A stretch of 25,599 nt of DNA from JAHEJX01 sp041605955. Its GTDB lineage: Bacteria > Actinomycetota > Acidimicrobiia > Spongiisociales > UBA5794. Shown here piece after piece: positions 6,627-15,251 of this stretch. Each line of letters starts with the position of its first letter. The stretch's first letter is position 1. The position numbers and the translations under genes were made by a program. Location of the stretch: positions 1 to 25,599 of the forward strand of contig JBFIXI010000062.1 of the NCBI GenBank assembly GCA_041605955.1, read 5' to 3'. Under the pieces are notes generated by a model. That model saw only the letters and a program-made list of their open reading frames with translations, was not told the origin of the DNA and searched no databases.

Positions 6627-8065
6627 TCAGCGCAGTCGACGTGCTCACAGGCCGCTATTACGACTCGGTTCGGCTGATGCAGGTGACCCGGGATGTGGCG
6701 GCGGTGGGCGGCGTCGATGCGGCGATGGTGGCGATGGCCACAGATCTGAACGTGCGCTTGCTGGCGGACGCGGGGTTCGACATTGCCCAGATCGGCGATG
6801 TGCACGCCGACGACTTGATGATCGCCATTCGCGGAGTTGATGAAGCGGCGATGACTGCGGCGAGAGCTGCGGTCGAGATCGGGCTCGCATCACGGCGTCC
6901 TGCAGAGTACGAGTCCGTATTCAGCGCCCCGCCGGCGCACACGGTGGGCTCCGCGGCGCAGACGGCAGGAGCCAACCTCGCCCTCATCTCGGTGCCGGGC
7001 ACCCACGCCTTCGTCGAAGCCATGGATGCGCTCGATCACGGCCTGCACGTCATGATCTTCAGCGACAACGTCCCGATCGAGCACGAGCTCCACCTCAAGC
7101 AGACCGGCCAGAGCCGGGGACTGCTGGTGATGGGCCCCGATTGCGGTACTGCGATCGTCGGTGGAGTCGGTCTCGGATTCGCCAACGCGGTCGATCCGGG
7201 TCCGGTCGCCATCTCCGGGGCCTCCGGCACGGGCATCCAGCAGCTGTGCTGCCTCCTCGATGCGTGGGGAGTGGGGGTGCGCCACGCCCTCGGAACGGGC
7301 AGCCGGGACTTGTCGGCTGCAGTCGGCGGATCGTCGACACTGCAGGCGATCGCCGCTCTCGACGCCGATCCGGCGGTTGAGCTGATCATCGTCGTCTCCA
7401 AGCCACCCGATCCTTCCGTGGCGGTAAGAGTCGAACAGGCGGTTGAGGCGTGCCGCAAGCCGGTGGAGATTGCGCTGCTCGGCGAGCCCTGCGTGACCCT
7501 CGAAGGGGCTGCCCGGCGGGCGGTGGCCGCGCTCGGCAAACCCGCCGACGACCTGCCCAGGTGGGTGCTTGATCAGACACCGGACTCGCCCGGTGGGGTG
7601 CTGCGTGGCTTCTTCTCCGGCGGCACTTTGCGAGACGAAGCCCGTGTTATTGCCGCCGATCTCGTGGGTGATGTCTCGATCGACCCCGCCGCCGAAGGGC
7701 ACCGGCTGGTGGATTACGGGGGAGAGCAGTTCACCCGAGGCCGGGCCCACCCCATGATCGACCCGAGCATCCGGCTGCAGGCGTTGGCAGACGCTGCAAG
7801 CGACCCCGCAACCGGCGTGATGCTGTTGGACGCAGTGCTCGGTTACGGCGCCCATCCCGACCCAGGTGCCGAGGTGGCTCCGCTGATCGAGCTCGCTGCA
7901 GGCCGCGGGATCCCCGTCGTCGTGTCGCTGTGCGGAGCCCGTCGCGATCCGCAAGGACGTGACCGCCAGGCTACGGCGTTGCGCGACGCCGGGGCGGAGG
8001 TCTACCTGTCGAACGCGGCGGCGGCGCACCGGGCGGCATCACTGCTTCCGGAGCCATCGCCGTGA
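6623..8065 (+). CDS. fdrA: FdrA/AllF-like carbamoyltransferase subunit
   Basis: A 480-residue FdrA protein. FdrA has the fold of succinyl-CoA synthetase alpha (Rossmann CoA-ligase domains) and is often labelled acyl-CoA synthetase, but E. coli AllF works in oxamate carbamoyltransferase. Visible blocks are the N-terminal GRYYDSVRLMQVTRDVA, FSDNVPIEHELHLKQTG with the following MGPDCGTAIVGGVGLGFAN, then the glycine-rich loop GPVAISGASGTGIQQL at about 193-208, and a C-terminal domain with VMLLDAVLGYGAHPDP. Length is close to other FdrA proteins. It overlaps DUF2877 upstream (ATGA) and DUF1116 downstream (GTGA), giving a tightly coupled three-subunit block. In this operon the likely reaction is phosphorolysis or transfer of a carbamoyl group from the ring-opened product; that substrate is inferred. 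Confidence 0.9.
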   Translation: MISAVDVLTGRYYDSVRLMQVTRDVAAVGGVDAAMVAMATDLNVRLLADAGFDIAQIGDVHADDLMIAIRGVDEAAMTAARAAVEIGLASRRPAEYESVFSAPPAHTVGSAAQTAGANLALISVPGTHAFVEAMDALDHGLHVMIFSDNVPIEHELHLKQTGQSRGLLVMGPDCGTAIVGGVGLGFANAVDPGPVAISGASGTGIQQLCCLLDAWGVGVRHALGTGSRDLSAAVGGSSTLQAIAALDADPAVELIIVVSKPPDPSVAVRVEQAVEACRKPVEIALLGEPCVTLEGAARRAVAALGKPADDLPRWVLDQTPDSPGGVLRGFFSGGTLRDEARVIAADLVGDVSIDPAAEGHRLVDYGGEQFTRGRAHPMIDPSIRLQALADAASDPATGVMLLDAVLGYGAHPDPGAEVAPLIELAAGRGIPVVVSLCGARRDPQGRDRQATALRDAGAEVYLSNAAAAHRAASLLPEPSP

Positions 8066-9462
8066 CCGACCTCAACGCGTTGCTCGACGTCGAGCCGGTG
8101 GTCGCCACCGCCGGCGTCGAGCTGCTCGCAGAAGCGATCCGCGCCCAGGGGGCCCGCGTCACGCATACGGATTGGAGACCGCCTCCGTCCGGCACCGAGG
8201 GGGCGCTGGCGGAGCTGGCGCTGGAGGGTCGCCGCGCAGAGGGCAACGCGGAGGCGCTCCACCGGATGCTCGTCACCAGCCCGCACTTGGTCGACATCGT
8301 CACCGCTCGAGACGTGATCCCCGCCCTCGCCGACGGCCGGTTGCTCCATGCCGGGCCCCCGATCGGCTGGGACGACTGCAGCGGTCCCCTGCGGGGGGCC
8401 CTCATCGGAGCCGTGCTCTACGAAGGGATGGCGGACACACCCGAGGAGGCGTCCACGCTCGCCGCCTCGATGGCGCTGTCGCCTTGCCATCACCACGGCG
8501 CAGTCGGGCCGATGGCCGGCGTCGTGAGCCCCTCGATGCCACTGGCCGTGGTCCACGACGCCGCCGGTGACGGCGTTGCTTACGCCACCTTGAACGAAGG
8601 GCTGGGCAAGGTTCTCAGGTACGGGGCGTTCGACGCCGAGGTGGTGGAGCGACTGCGGTGGATGGAGCACGTCCTCGCCCCCACGCTGCGCCGGGCTATT
8701 CGCCGCCGAGGCCCGATCGACCTGCAGACGCTCATTGCGCAGGCCCTGCAGATGGGCGACGACGGCCACAACCGCAACCGGGCGGCGACGTCGCTGTTCT
8801 TGCGCCAGATCGGAGCCATGCTCATCGATGACGACACGCCCGGCGAAGACCGGTCGGACACGTACCGGTTCATCGACGGTAACGATCACTTCATGCTGAA
8901 TCTCGTCATGGCGGCGGCCAAGCTCTCCGTCGACGCGGCCTCCGGAGTCGCCGGGGCGAGCTTGGTCACCGCCATGGCCCGCAACGGCACGGAGTTCGGC
9001 ATACGGCTGTCGGGGACGGGCGATCGCTGGTTCACGGCTCCCGCTCCCGTGGTGGACGGGCTCTTTTTGGGTTCGTACACGGCCGCAGACGCCAACCCCG
9101 ACATCGGCGACTCCGCGATCACCGAGACGGTGGGTCTCGGCGGGTTCGCGATGGCGGCCTCGCCGGCCATCGTCGGCTTCGTCGGTGGTTCGGCGGCCGG
9201 GGCGGTGCGCCGGACGATGGAGATGTACGAGATCACCCTCGCCGAGCACCCGAGCTTCCGCATACCGATCCTGGAAGACCGGGGCACTCCCACCGGGATC
9301 GACGCAACCCTCGTGGTCCGCACGGGCGTCGTTCCTCACATCAACACCGGGATCGCCGGCAAGGAGCCGGGAACCGGAATGGTGGGCGCGGGGTTGGTAG
9401 AAGCACCCCTCGAGTGTTTCGTGACTGCCGTGCAGGCGCTGGCGGCCACCGCCGAGCTCTGA
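8062..9462 (+). CDS. DUF1116/AllG-like carbamoyltransferase subunit
   Basis: A 466-residue DUF1116 protein, the family of E. coli AllG (formerly YlbE), the third subunit type of oxamate carbamoyltransferase. Recognisable blocks are the N-terminal paired ALLDVEPVVATAGVELLAEA, HRMLVTSPHLVDIVTARDVI, the GPPIGWDDCSGPLRGALIGA segment, LSPCHHHGAVGPMAGVVSPS with its histidine run, and ALQMGDDGHNRNRAATSLF. The start is GTG 8062, inside the FdrA stop (GTGA). The histidine-rich CHHHGAVGP and MGDDGHNRN segments are candidate phosphate or metal sites, which is inference. A 137-bp gap follows before the Mo-hydroxylase genes. The gap contains no gene but could hold an internal promoter. Confidence 0.88.
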   Translation: MTDLNALLDVEPVVATAGVELLAEAIRAQGARVTHTDWRPPPSGTEGALAELALEGRRAEGNAEALHRMLVTSPHLVDIVTARDVIPALADGRLLHAGPPIGWDDCSGPLRGALIGAVLYEGMADTPEEASTLAASMALSPCHHHGAVGPMAGVVSPSMPLAVVHDAAGDGVAYATLNEGLGKVLRYGAFDAEVVERLRWMEHVLAPTLRRAIRRRGPIDLQTLIAQALQMGDDGHNRNRAATSLFLRQIGAMLIDDDTPGEDRSDTYRFIDGNDHFMLNLVMAAAKLSVDAASGVAGASLVTAMARNGTEFGIRLSGTGDRWFTAPAPVVDGLFLGSYTAADANPDIGDSAITETVGLGGFAMAASPAIVGFVGGSAAGAVRRTMEMYEITLAEHPSFRIPILEDRGTPTGIDATLVVRTGVVPHINTGIAGKEPGTGMVGAGLVEAPLECFVTAVQALAATAEL

Positions 9463-9599
9463 CCCGAAGCAGCATGCGCCCGGCCGCCCTTCCCCTGCAC
9501 CGGCTTGGTATCGCAATTCGGCCGGCCCGCCCGGTGCCGTTAGCCCCTATCAAGCGCCCGGAGTCCGCTCCTATCGTGGGCGCAGAGAGGCGAAGCACG

Positions 9600-10490
9600 A
9601 TGGCGATCGTCCACGACTTCAAATACGTGCGCCCGGAGCGTCTGGAGGAGGCGGTGTCTGCTCTCGTCGCCGGAGGGCCGCGCGCCCGCGTATTGGCGGG
9701 TGGGACGGACGTGGTGCCGTGGTTGCGCGACGACGTCATCACACCCGATCTGCTCGTCGACATCAAAGCGATCCCCGATCTCGACCGGATCACGGCAGTA
9801 GACGGCCGGCTCGAGATCGGAGCACTCGTGACGTTCAGCGACCTCATTGCATCCGACGTGATCCATGAGCTCGCGCCGATGCTCGTCGAGATGTCCCACC
9901 ACGTGGCGTCGATCGGAGTGCGCAACCGAGCGACGATTGTCGGCAACCTCTGCTCAGCCGTACCCAGCCTCGATGCCGGCCCGGCACTACTCGTCTACGA
10001 CGCGCAGATTCACATGGCCGGCGAACACGGCACCCGCACGCTGCCGCTCGACGAATGGTTCGTGGGGCCGAAATCCACCAAGCTCGCTCCCGCCGAGATC
10101 GCCACCGGTGTCACCCTGGCGCTGCCGCCGGTGGCCCACGCCGCTGCGTTCGCGAAACTCTCCCGGTACTCCGGAGAGGATCTCGCCCAGGCCAATCTGG
10201 CGACGCTGGCGACGGCCGACCATGACTATCGAGTCGCCTACGGCGCGGTTGCGCCAAAGCCATTCCGGGCAGCTGCGATCGAGGCCCTGCTGGCGGGCAG
10301 GCCCCTCGACGGCGATATTGTCGCCGCCGCCCGGTCGCTGGTGCCGGACGCCATCTCGCCGATCACCGACATTCGCGCCTCAGCCGAGTACCGCACCCAC
10401 ATGTGTGGCGTGATGTTGGAACGCACTCTCCGCGCCGCCGCCTCTCGGCTGGCCAGCGACGGTCCGCCGTATCCATCCCACCTGATCTGA
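9600..10490 (+). CDS. Mo hydroxylase FAD-binding medium subunit
   Basis: A 296-residue FAD subunit of the xanthine dehydrogenase/CO dehydrogenase family (CoxM/XdhB-like), which passes electrons from the 2Fe-2S subunit to an acceptor. FAD-binding motifs are AGGTD at 33-37 and the ATIVGN block at about 111-116, inside SIGVRNRATIVGNLCSAVPS. The C-terminal domain (YRVAYGAVAPKPFRAAAIEA) is the usual CO_deh_flav_C region. The ATG at 9600 (with GAGGCGAAG upstream) is chosen over a longer open frame that runs into the previous gene, because MAIVHDFKYVRPERLEEAV is the standard family start. Seven bases separate it from the 2Fe-2S subunit gene. Confidence 0.93.
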   Translation: MAIVHDFKYVRPERLEEAVSALVAGGPRARVLAGGTDVVPWLRDDVITPDLLVDIKAIPDLDRITAVDGRLEIGALVTFSDLIASDVIHELAPMLVEMSHHVASIGVRNRATIVGNLCSAVPSLDAGPALLVYDAQIHMAGEHGTRTLPLDEWFVGPKSTKLAPAEIATGVTLALPPVAHAAAFAKLSRYSGEDLAQANLATLATADHDYRVAYGAVAPKPFRAAAIEALLAGRPLDGDIVAAARSLVPDAISPITDIRASAEYRTHMCGVMLERTLRAAASRLASDGPPYPSHLI

Positions 10491-10497
10491 GGTTGCC

Positions 10498-10980
10498 ATG
10501 CGCCACGAGATAACCTTCACCCTCAACGGCGAATCCAGGCCGATCGATGTAGAGCCCAACGACGTCTTGCTCGACGTGCTCCGGACGAAACTCGGGGTCA
10601 AAAGCCCCAAGATCGGGTGCGAACGCGGCGACTGCGGTAGCTGCACCGTCCTGCTCGATGGCGAGAGCGTGCGCAGCTGCCTAGTGCTCGCAGTGGAGGT
10701 GGACGGCCACGACATCACCACGGTGGAAGGCATCGAGCACGATGGGCTGACGGCCGTCCAGGAGATGCTCATCGAGCAGAGCTCGTTCCAATGCGGGTTC
10801 TGCGCCCCGGGGATCGTCCTGGCCGCTGTCGAGCTGATCGAGAACAACCCTCAGCCCACCGCCGCCGATGTGCGCGAAGCGATCTCGGGCAATCTGTGCA
10901 GATGCACCGGCTATGAGCCGATCGTCGAGGCCGTGGTGGCTGCGGTCCGAACGCCGCCCACGTCTGGGGGCTCAGCATGA
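10498..10980 (+). CDS. Mo hydroxylase 2Fe-2S small subunit
   Basis: A 160-residue small subunit (CoxS/XdhC-like) with two 2Fe-2S clusters. The plant-ferredoxin-type cluster uses C41, C46, C49 and C61 (GCERGDCGSC then RSC). The helical C-terminal domain binds the second cluster through C99, C102, C134 and C136 (QCGFCAPG and NLCRCTGYEP). All eight cysteines are present at family spacing. The stop overlaps the large-subunit start by 4 nt (ATGA). The gene order medium-small-large is standard for bacterial three-subunit Mo hydroxylases. Confidence 0.96.
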   Translation: MRHEITFTLNGESRPIDVEPNDVLLDVLRTKLGVKSPKIGCERGDCGSCTVLLDGESVRSCLVLAVEVDGHDITTVEGIEHDGLTAVQEMLIEQSSFQCGFCAPGIVLAAVELIENNPQPTAADVREAISGNLCRCTGYEPIVEAVVAAVRTPPTSGGSA

Positions 10981-13313
10981 CCGATTCCTACGTCGGCACC
11001 CGCGAGCCGCGCATCGATGGCCTGGACAAGGTGAGCGGCGCGGCCGAATTCGTCGACGATCTCGATTTCGGGCCCGACCTGCTGCACGCCGCAGTAGTCG
11101 AGAGCCCCCACGCCCACGCCCGGATCTTGGATATCGATGCGTCGGCTGCGGAAGCGATTCCCGGTGTCGTCCGGGTCGTGACGGGACGGGATTTCCCCTA
11201 CACGTTCGGGTTGTACATGAAGGACCGTTACGTGTTCGCCCAGGACCGAGTTCGATTCGTCGGCGAGCAGGTGGCGGCGGTGATCGCCCGCGACCCCAAG
11301 ATTGCGAGACGGGCCGCCGCAGCAGTGAACGTCACCTACGAGGAATTGCCTGCTGTGCTCGATCCGAAGCCGGCCAGGGCCGACGGCTCCCCCTTGGTGC
11401 ATCCCGACCTCGGCGACTATCCCCATGTGCCGTGGTTCTTCCCCCATGGCGGGACCAACGTGGCGCATTGGCGCAAGACCCGCAAGGGCGATGTCGACGC
11501 CGGTTTCGCCGCAGCGGATGTGGTCCTGGAGGACACATACACGGTGCCCCGCTACGCCCACTGCGCCATCGAGCCGCACGTCGTCGTCGCCAAGCAGAAC
11601 CAGGCGGGCCGGTTGACGGTGTGGACGGCCTCGCAATCCCCGTACATCCAGCGCGATCTCTTCGCCGAAGCCCTGCAGCCGCTCGGCCTCTCCCACCAGG
11701 ACATACGGGTCATCACCCCGTACGTCGGCGGTGGCTTCGGAGGCAAGGCCGGGGTGACGATGGAGATCATCGGCGCGGCGCTGGCCACAGCCGTGAAGGG
11801 CCACGCGGTGAAGCTGCGCTGGACGCGAGAGCAGGAGTTCTACAACACCTACCAGCGTCAGGGCCTCCGGGCGCGGCTCAAGGTGGGTGCCACCAAGGAC
11901 GGCACGATCACGGCTCTCGAGCACGAGCTGTTGTGGGACGCCGGAGCGTACGTGGAGTACGGAGCGAACGTGGTCAACGCAGCCGGTCTGTCGGCCACGG
12001 GGCCCTATCGCATCCCCAACGTGTCGATCGACTCGTTGTGCATCTACACGAATCTGCCACCCGGGGGGCCCTACCGCGGGTTTGGCTATTCGGAGTTCCA
12101 TTTCGGTCTGGAGTCCCACATGACCCGGCTCGCCGACGAGCTCGGCATCGATCCGGTGGAATTCCGTCGGATCAACGCCATTCGAGAGGGCGACGAGTTG
12201 CCATACGGAGCTTCGATGAATCCGTCCGGCTTGCGCGAGGCGATCGACCAAACCGCCGCCGCGATCAATTGGGGCGAAGAGGAGCAATCCGCTGACCCGC
12301 ATGTGCGGGTCGGGAAAGGCTTCGCGTTGTTCTGGAAGGCCCCTGCCATGCCGCCCAACGCCTCGTCGGCCTCCTTCCTCAAGTTCAACGAGGACGGCAG
12401 CGTCAACGTCGCCGTCTCCGGCATGGAGATCGGCCAGGGATACCTCACGGCGATGGCACAGATTGCCGCCGAGGTGCTGTCGGTGCCGCCCTCGAAGATC
12501 CGGGTGGAGACCCCAGACACCGACCGCACCCCGTACGAATGGCAGACGGTGGCCTCTCACATCACGTGGAGCTGTGGCAACGCAGTACACGCCGCCGCGG
12601 TCGAGGCGCGCGAGCGCATATTCGACGTGGTGCATTCGGCCCGCGGCTACGAGGACGGCTCGCTCTACCTCGAGGACGAGAAGGTGAAGTGCGACACCGA
12701 TCCCGACTTCGCGCTGCCGTTGCGTGACTTCGTCATCACCGGGCTCGAGATGGAGGACGGCACCTGGCGAGGCGGCCCGATTGTGGGATCCGGCAACTTC
12801 ATGCCCGAGTTCACCTCTGCTCACAGCGATCCCGAGACCAGCCAGGGCGGCCATCCCAACGTCCACTACACCGTGGGCGCAGCCGGAGTCGTCCTCGAAA
12901 TCGACGTCGAGACAGGGAAGATGAAGGTGCGCAAAGCGGTGCTGGCGGTCGACGTCGGCAAGGCGATCAACCCGGCAATGGTCGAGGGCCAGATCACCGG
13001 AGGCATCCTGCAGGGTTTGGCCACCGTGCTCTACGAGGACATGCGCTTCGACGAGTCCGGCCGCCTGCTCAACCCGAACTTCACCGACTACAAGATCCCT
13101 ACCTCGCTCGACACCCCGGCGGAAGTGATCCCCATCATCATCGAGGTGCCGCAGCCCGACGGTCCCTTCGGGGCTAGAGGTGTCGGGGAACACACCATGA
13201 TTCCGGCCGCGCCGATGGTCGCCAACGCAGTGGCCGACGCCACCGGCCTCCGCATCACCTCCATGCCGATCACGGCGGAAAAGGTGGCGCTGTCTTTGCT
13301 TGAAGCAGTCTGA
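10977..13313 (+). CDS. Mo hydroxylase molybdopterin-binding large subunit
   Basis: A 778-residue catalytic subunit of the xanthine oxidase family, holding the Mo-pterin cofactor and hydroxylating a substrate with water as oxygen source. Motifs are the N-terminal RIDGLDKVSGAAEFVDDL, GGGFGGK at 251-257, PPGGPYRGFGYSEF at about 361-374, MEIGQGYLTAMAQIAAEVL, and the catalytic glutamate E738 in GARGVGEH. The CO dehydrogenase active-site loop (AYRCSFR) is absent and replaced by PYRGFG, so this is an organic-substrate hydroxylase, not a CO dehydrogenase. Adjacent barbiturase-type and AllFGH-type genes suggest a pyrimidine such as uracil or thymine as substrate; purines, nicotinate-like rings or other heterocycles remain possible. 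No maturation factor (XdhC/CoxF type) is in the window. Confidence 0.93.
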   Translation: MTDSYVGTREPRIDGLDKVSGAAEFVDDLDFGPDLLHAAVVESPHAHARILDIDASAAEAIPGVVRVVTGRDFPYTFGLYMKDRYVFAQDRVRFVGEQVAAVIARDPKIARRAAAAVNVTYEELPAVLDPKPARADGSPLVHPDLGDYPHVPWFFPHGGTNVAHWRKTRKGDVDAGFAAADVVLEDTYTVPRYAHCAIEPHVVVAKQNQAGRLTVWTASQSPYIQRDLFAEALQPLGLSHQDIRVITPYVGGGFGGKAGVTMEIIGAALATAVKGHAVKLRWTREQEFYNTYQRQGLRARLKVGATKDGTITALEHELLWDAGAYVEYGANVVNAAGLSATGPYRIPNVSIDSLCIYTNLPPGGPYRGFGYSEFHFGLESHMTRLADELGIDPVEFRRINAIREGDELPYGASMNPSGLREAIDQTAAAINWGEEEQSADPHVRVGKGFALFWKAPAMPPNASSASFLKFNEDGSVNVAVSGMEIGQGYLTAMAQIAAEVLSVPPSKIRVETPDTDRTPYEWQTVASHITWSCGNAVHAAAVEARERIFDVVHSARGYEDGSLYLEDEKVKCDTDPDFALPLRDFVITGLEMEDGTWRGGPIVGSGNFMPEFTSAHSDPETSQGGHPNVHYTVGAAGVVLEIDVETGKMKVRKAVLAVDVGKAINPAMVEGQITGGILQGLATVLYEDMRFDESGRLLNPNFTDYKIPTSLDTPAEVIPIIIEVPQPDGPFGARGVGEHTMIPAAPMVANAVADATGLRITSMPITAEKVALSLLEAV

Positions 13314-13327
13314 GAGGAGACGTCGAC

Positions 13328-14083
13328 ATGCCAGTCGACCTGGAGAAGATCCTGCGGCCGGTTGACCACGATCTACCGGCCTACCCCGCGAAGTGGGTGA
13401 CCCTGGCGAGCGGCGACTCCATGGTCATTCGCCAGGTGGGGCGAGACGACATACCGACCCTGTTGGAACACGTCGAACCGCTATTGCACGTCGAACGCGA
13501 CTACTACGACATCGTGGCGGCCCGGGTGTACGCCGAGCTGCTTGCTTACTACCGGCACCGCGTCCAAGACGAGTACGTGCTGGTGGCGCAGATCGAGGGC
13601 GAGCTGGCGGCGATCGTCAATGGTCGCCAGGTGAGGCCGGGGTTGGGAATGTCGCTCCACACGCTTGCCCTGCGGCGCGGGTTACGGATCGGCGCCCATG
13701 CGTTTGCCGCCAAGATGGAGTACCACATCGACATTCTCGGCCACGACGAGGTTCTGATCGTGGCGGAGTCGCCCATCGGGTTCCGCCGCTGGATGATCGA
13801 ATACCAGCTCGAAGATCGGTTCGACACGCCCCACGAGCTCGGTGGCGTGCCCTCGTACGCACTGACTCGAGACCTGTTCGAGCGGGCACGTGCCAAGCTC
13901 GTCGTCGGCCGGCGGCCCGTGCCGCCCGAGCTGCTTGCCACTGCGGCGGCAGCCATCCTGCCGCCCGCGGACCCGCCGACACCGCCGGCTGATCTGCTCG
14001 CGGCGACCCGCGCCCAGTACGACCCAACCGGCACCGCGCTCATGTCGCTGCGTCGTCTCCCGAAGGAGGTGGAACATGCGTGA
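13328..14083 (+). CDS. GNAT-like hypothetical protein in catabolic operon
   Basis: A 251-residue protein that I do not assign to a named family. The middle part looks like a GNAT acetyltransferase: SMVIRQVGRDDIPTLLEHV as the first strand and helix, DEYVLVAQIEGELAAIVNGR as the central strands, and a helix RGLRIGAHAFAAKMEYHIDI. HDEVLIVAESPIGFRRWMIE then resembles strand 5 and helix 4. The canonical acetyl-CoA loop (Q/RxxGxG/A) is not clear. The C-terminal 60 residues are proline- and alanine-rich. The ATG at 13328 has a GAGGAG site, 14 bp after the Mo large subunit, and the end overlaps the thiolase-like gene by 8 nt. Co-transcription suggests a role in the same pathway; the function is unknown. 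Confidence 0.6.
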   Translation: MPVDLEKILRPVDHDLPAYPAKWVTLASGDSMVIRQVGRDDIPTLLEHVEPLLHVERDYYDIVAARVYAELLAYYRHRVQDEYVLVAQIEGELAAIVNGRQVRPGLGMSLHTLALRRGLRIGAHAFAAKMEYHIDILGHDEVLIVAESPIGFRRWMIEYQLEDRFDTPHELGGVPSYALTRDLFERARAKLVVGRRPVPPELLATAAAAILPPADPPTPPADLLAATRAQYDPTGTALMSLRRLPKEVEHA

Positions 14084-15251
14084 CGTCTACGTAGCCGGGA
14101 TCGGCATAACCAGCTTCGGGAGGCTCGAGTACCCCCTCGCCGAGATAGCCGCGTACCCGGCGATGATGGCGATGAAGGACGCCGGGCTTACCGCGGTGGA
14201 GCAGCTGTATGTCGCCAACATGGGCGGGGGGCGTCTCAGCCATCAGACCGGGCTCGCCTCCGCCGTCGTTGACACGCTGTCCCTCACCCCTGCTGGCGCC
14301 GAGACGATCGAAAACGGGCCGGCATCCGGGGCGTCGGCCATCAAGCAGGGGTACCTGGCGGTGGCATCGGGGATGCACGACGTCGTGCTCGTCACCGGGG
14401 CGGAGCGTATGCGCGAGGTGAACAACCTCGACGCCACCGACTTCATCGCAACGCTCACCCATCCACTGGCTGAGTACATCTACGGGGTGACGCTTCCGGC
14501 GCACGCCGCCATGTTCACCCGCCTGTACATGGACAAATACGGAGTGACGGAGCGGCACCTCGCCATGGTTGCCGTGAAGAACCAGAACCAAGCCTTGGCC
14601 AATGAGTTTGCTCATCTGCAGCAGCCGATCACCATCGAGGGCATCCTGGACAGTCCCGAAGCGATGACTAACAACCCGTACGTCGCAGAGCCTCTGCGCT
14701 TCTTCGACTGCTGCCCAGTCTCCGACGGCGGAGCCTGTGTGCTCCTCGTGAGCGAGGAGGTGGCCGCCTCGGTTGACCGGCCCCGGGTGCGCCTCGCAGG
14801 CGTCGGTCAAGCGACCGACACCCACGCCGTCATCGAGCGCGACGATCCGACCGAGCTGACGGCGGTTCGGCTCGCCGCCGAAAAGTCTCTCGCCATGGCG
14901 GGCCGCGATGCGTCCACCGTGGACGTGGCGGAGCTCCACGACGCCTTCACGATCCTCGAGATCGCCCAGAGCGAGGAGGTCGGCTTCTTCGCCAAGGGCG
15001 AGGGCCACCTCGCTTTGGAGAAAGGTGAGACCGGCTTGGGCGGCTCAATGCCCATCAATGTGTCGGGAGGGTTGAAAGGCAAGGGTCACCCCGTAGGTGC
15101 TACGGGCATCGCCCAAGCCCACGAGATCGTGACGCAGCTGCGCCATGAGGCCGGCGACCGTCAGGTGGAGCAAGCGACCACAGGACTCACGTGCAACTTC
15201 GGAGGCTTCGGCAACAACGTGCTGTGCCTCACATTCACGAGGGAGTCGTGA
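14076..15251 (+). CDS. thiolase-fold protein lacking the nucleophilic cysteine
   Basis: A 391-residue thiolase-superfamily protein of the SCP-x/archaeal type. The fold signatures are VYVAGIGITSFGRL at the start, DVVLVTGAERM at about 102-112, FFDCCPVSDGGACVLLVSEE, AELHDAFTILEIAQSE with H288, and INVSGGLKGKGHPVGATGIA with H338. The motif that normally reads N-A-C-A-S-G-S reads N80-G-P82-A-S-G-A here, so the nucleophilic cysteine is proline. Ordinary thiolysis by an acyl-cysteine is therefore not expected. Cysteine-less thiolase relatives that act with a DUF35 partner include the Ltp2-type retro-aldolases of steroid side-chain breakdown. A clear AAGGAGGT site precedes ATG 14076. It overlaps the downstream DUF35 gene by one base (TGATG), consistent with a two-subunit complex. 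Confidence 0.88.
   Translation: MRDVYVAGIGITSFGRLEYPLAEIAAYPAMMAMKDAGLTAVEQLYVANMGGGRLSHQTGLASAVVDTLSLTPAGAETIENGPASGASAIKQGYLAVASGMHDVVLVTGAERMREVNNLDATDFIATLTHPLAEYIYGVTLPAHAAMFTRLYMDKYGVTERHLAMVAVKNQNQALANEFAHLQQPITIEGILDSPEAMTNNPYVAEPLRFFDCCPVSDGGACVLLVSEEVAASVDRPRVRLAGVGQATDTHAVIERDDPTELTAVRLAAEKSLAMAGRDASTVDVAELHDAFTILEIAQSEEVGFFAKGEGHLALEKGETGLGGSMPINVSGGLKGKGHPVGATGIAQAHEIVTQLRHEAGDRQVEQATTGLTCNFGGFGNNVLCLTFTRES

Noticed and set aside
6623..8065. FdrA as a genuine acyl-CoA synthetase
   Set aside because: The label comes from fold similarity to succinyl-CoA synthetase; adjacency to the DUF1116 and DUF2877 genes fits the AllFGH carbamoyltransferase much better.
10911..13193. 760-codon minus-strand open frame opposite the Mo large subunit
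   Set aside because: It is an antisense shadow of a high-GC coding frame: His/Arg/Asp/Val-rich with no motifs, while the plus strand shows complete xanthine-oxidase-family motifs.
10977..13313. CO dehydrogenase (CoxL) identity for the Mo large subunit
   Set aside because: The CO dehydrogenase loop AYRCSFR is missing and the sequence reads PYRGFG, as in hydroxylases of organic substrates.
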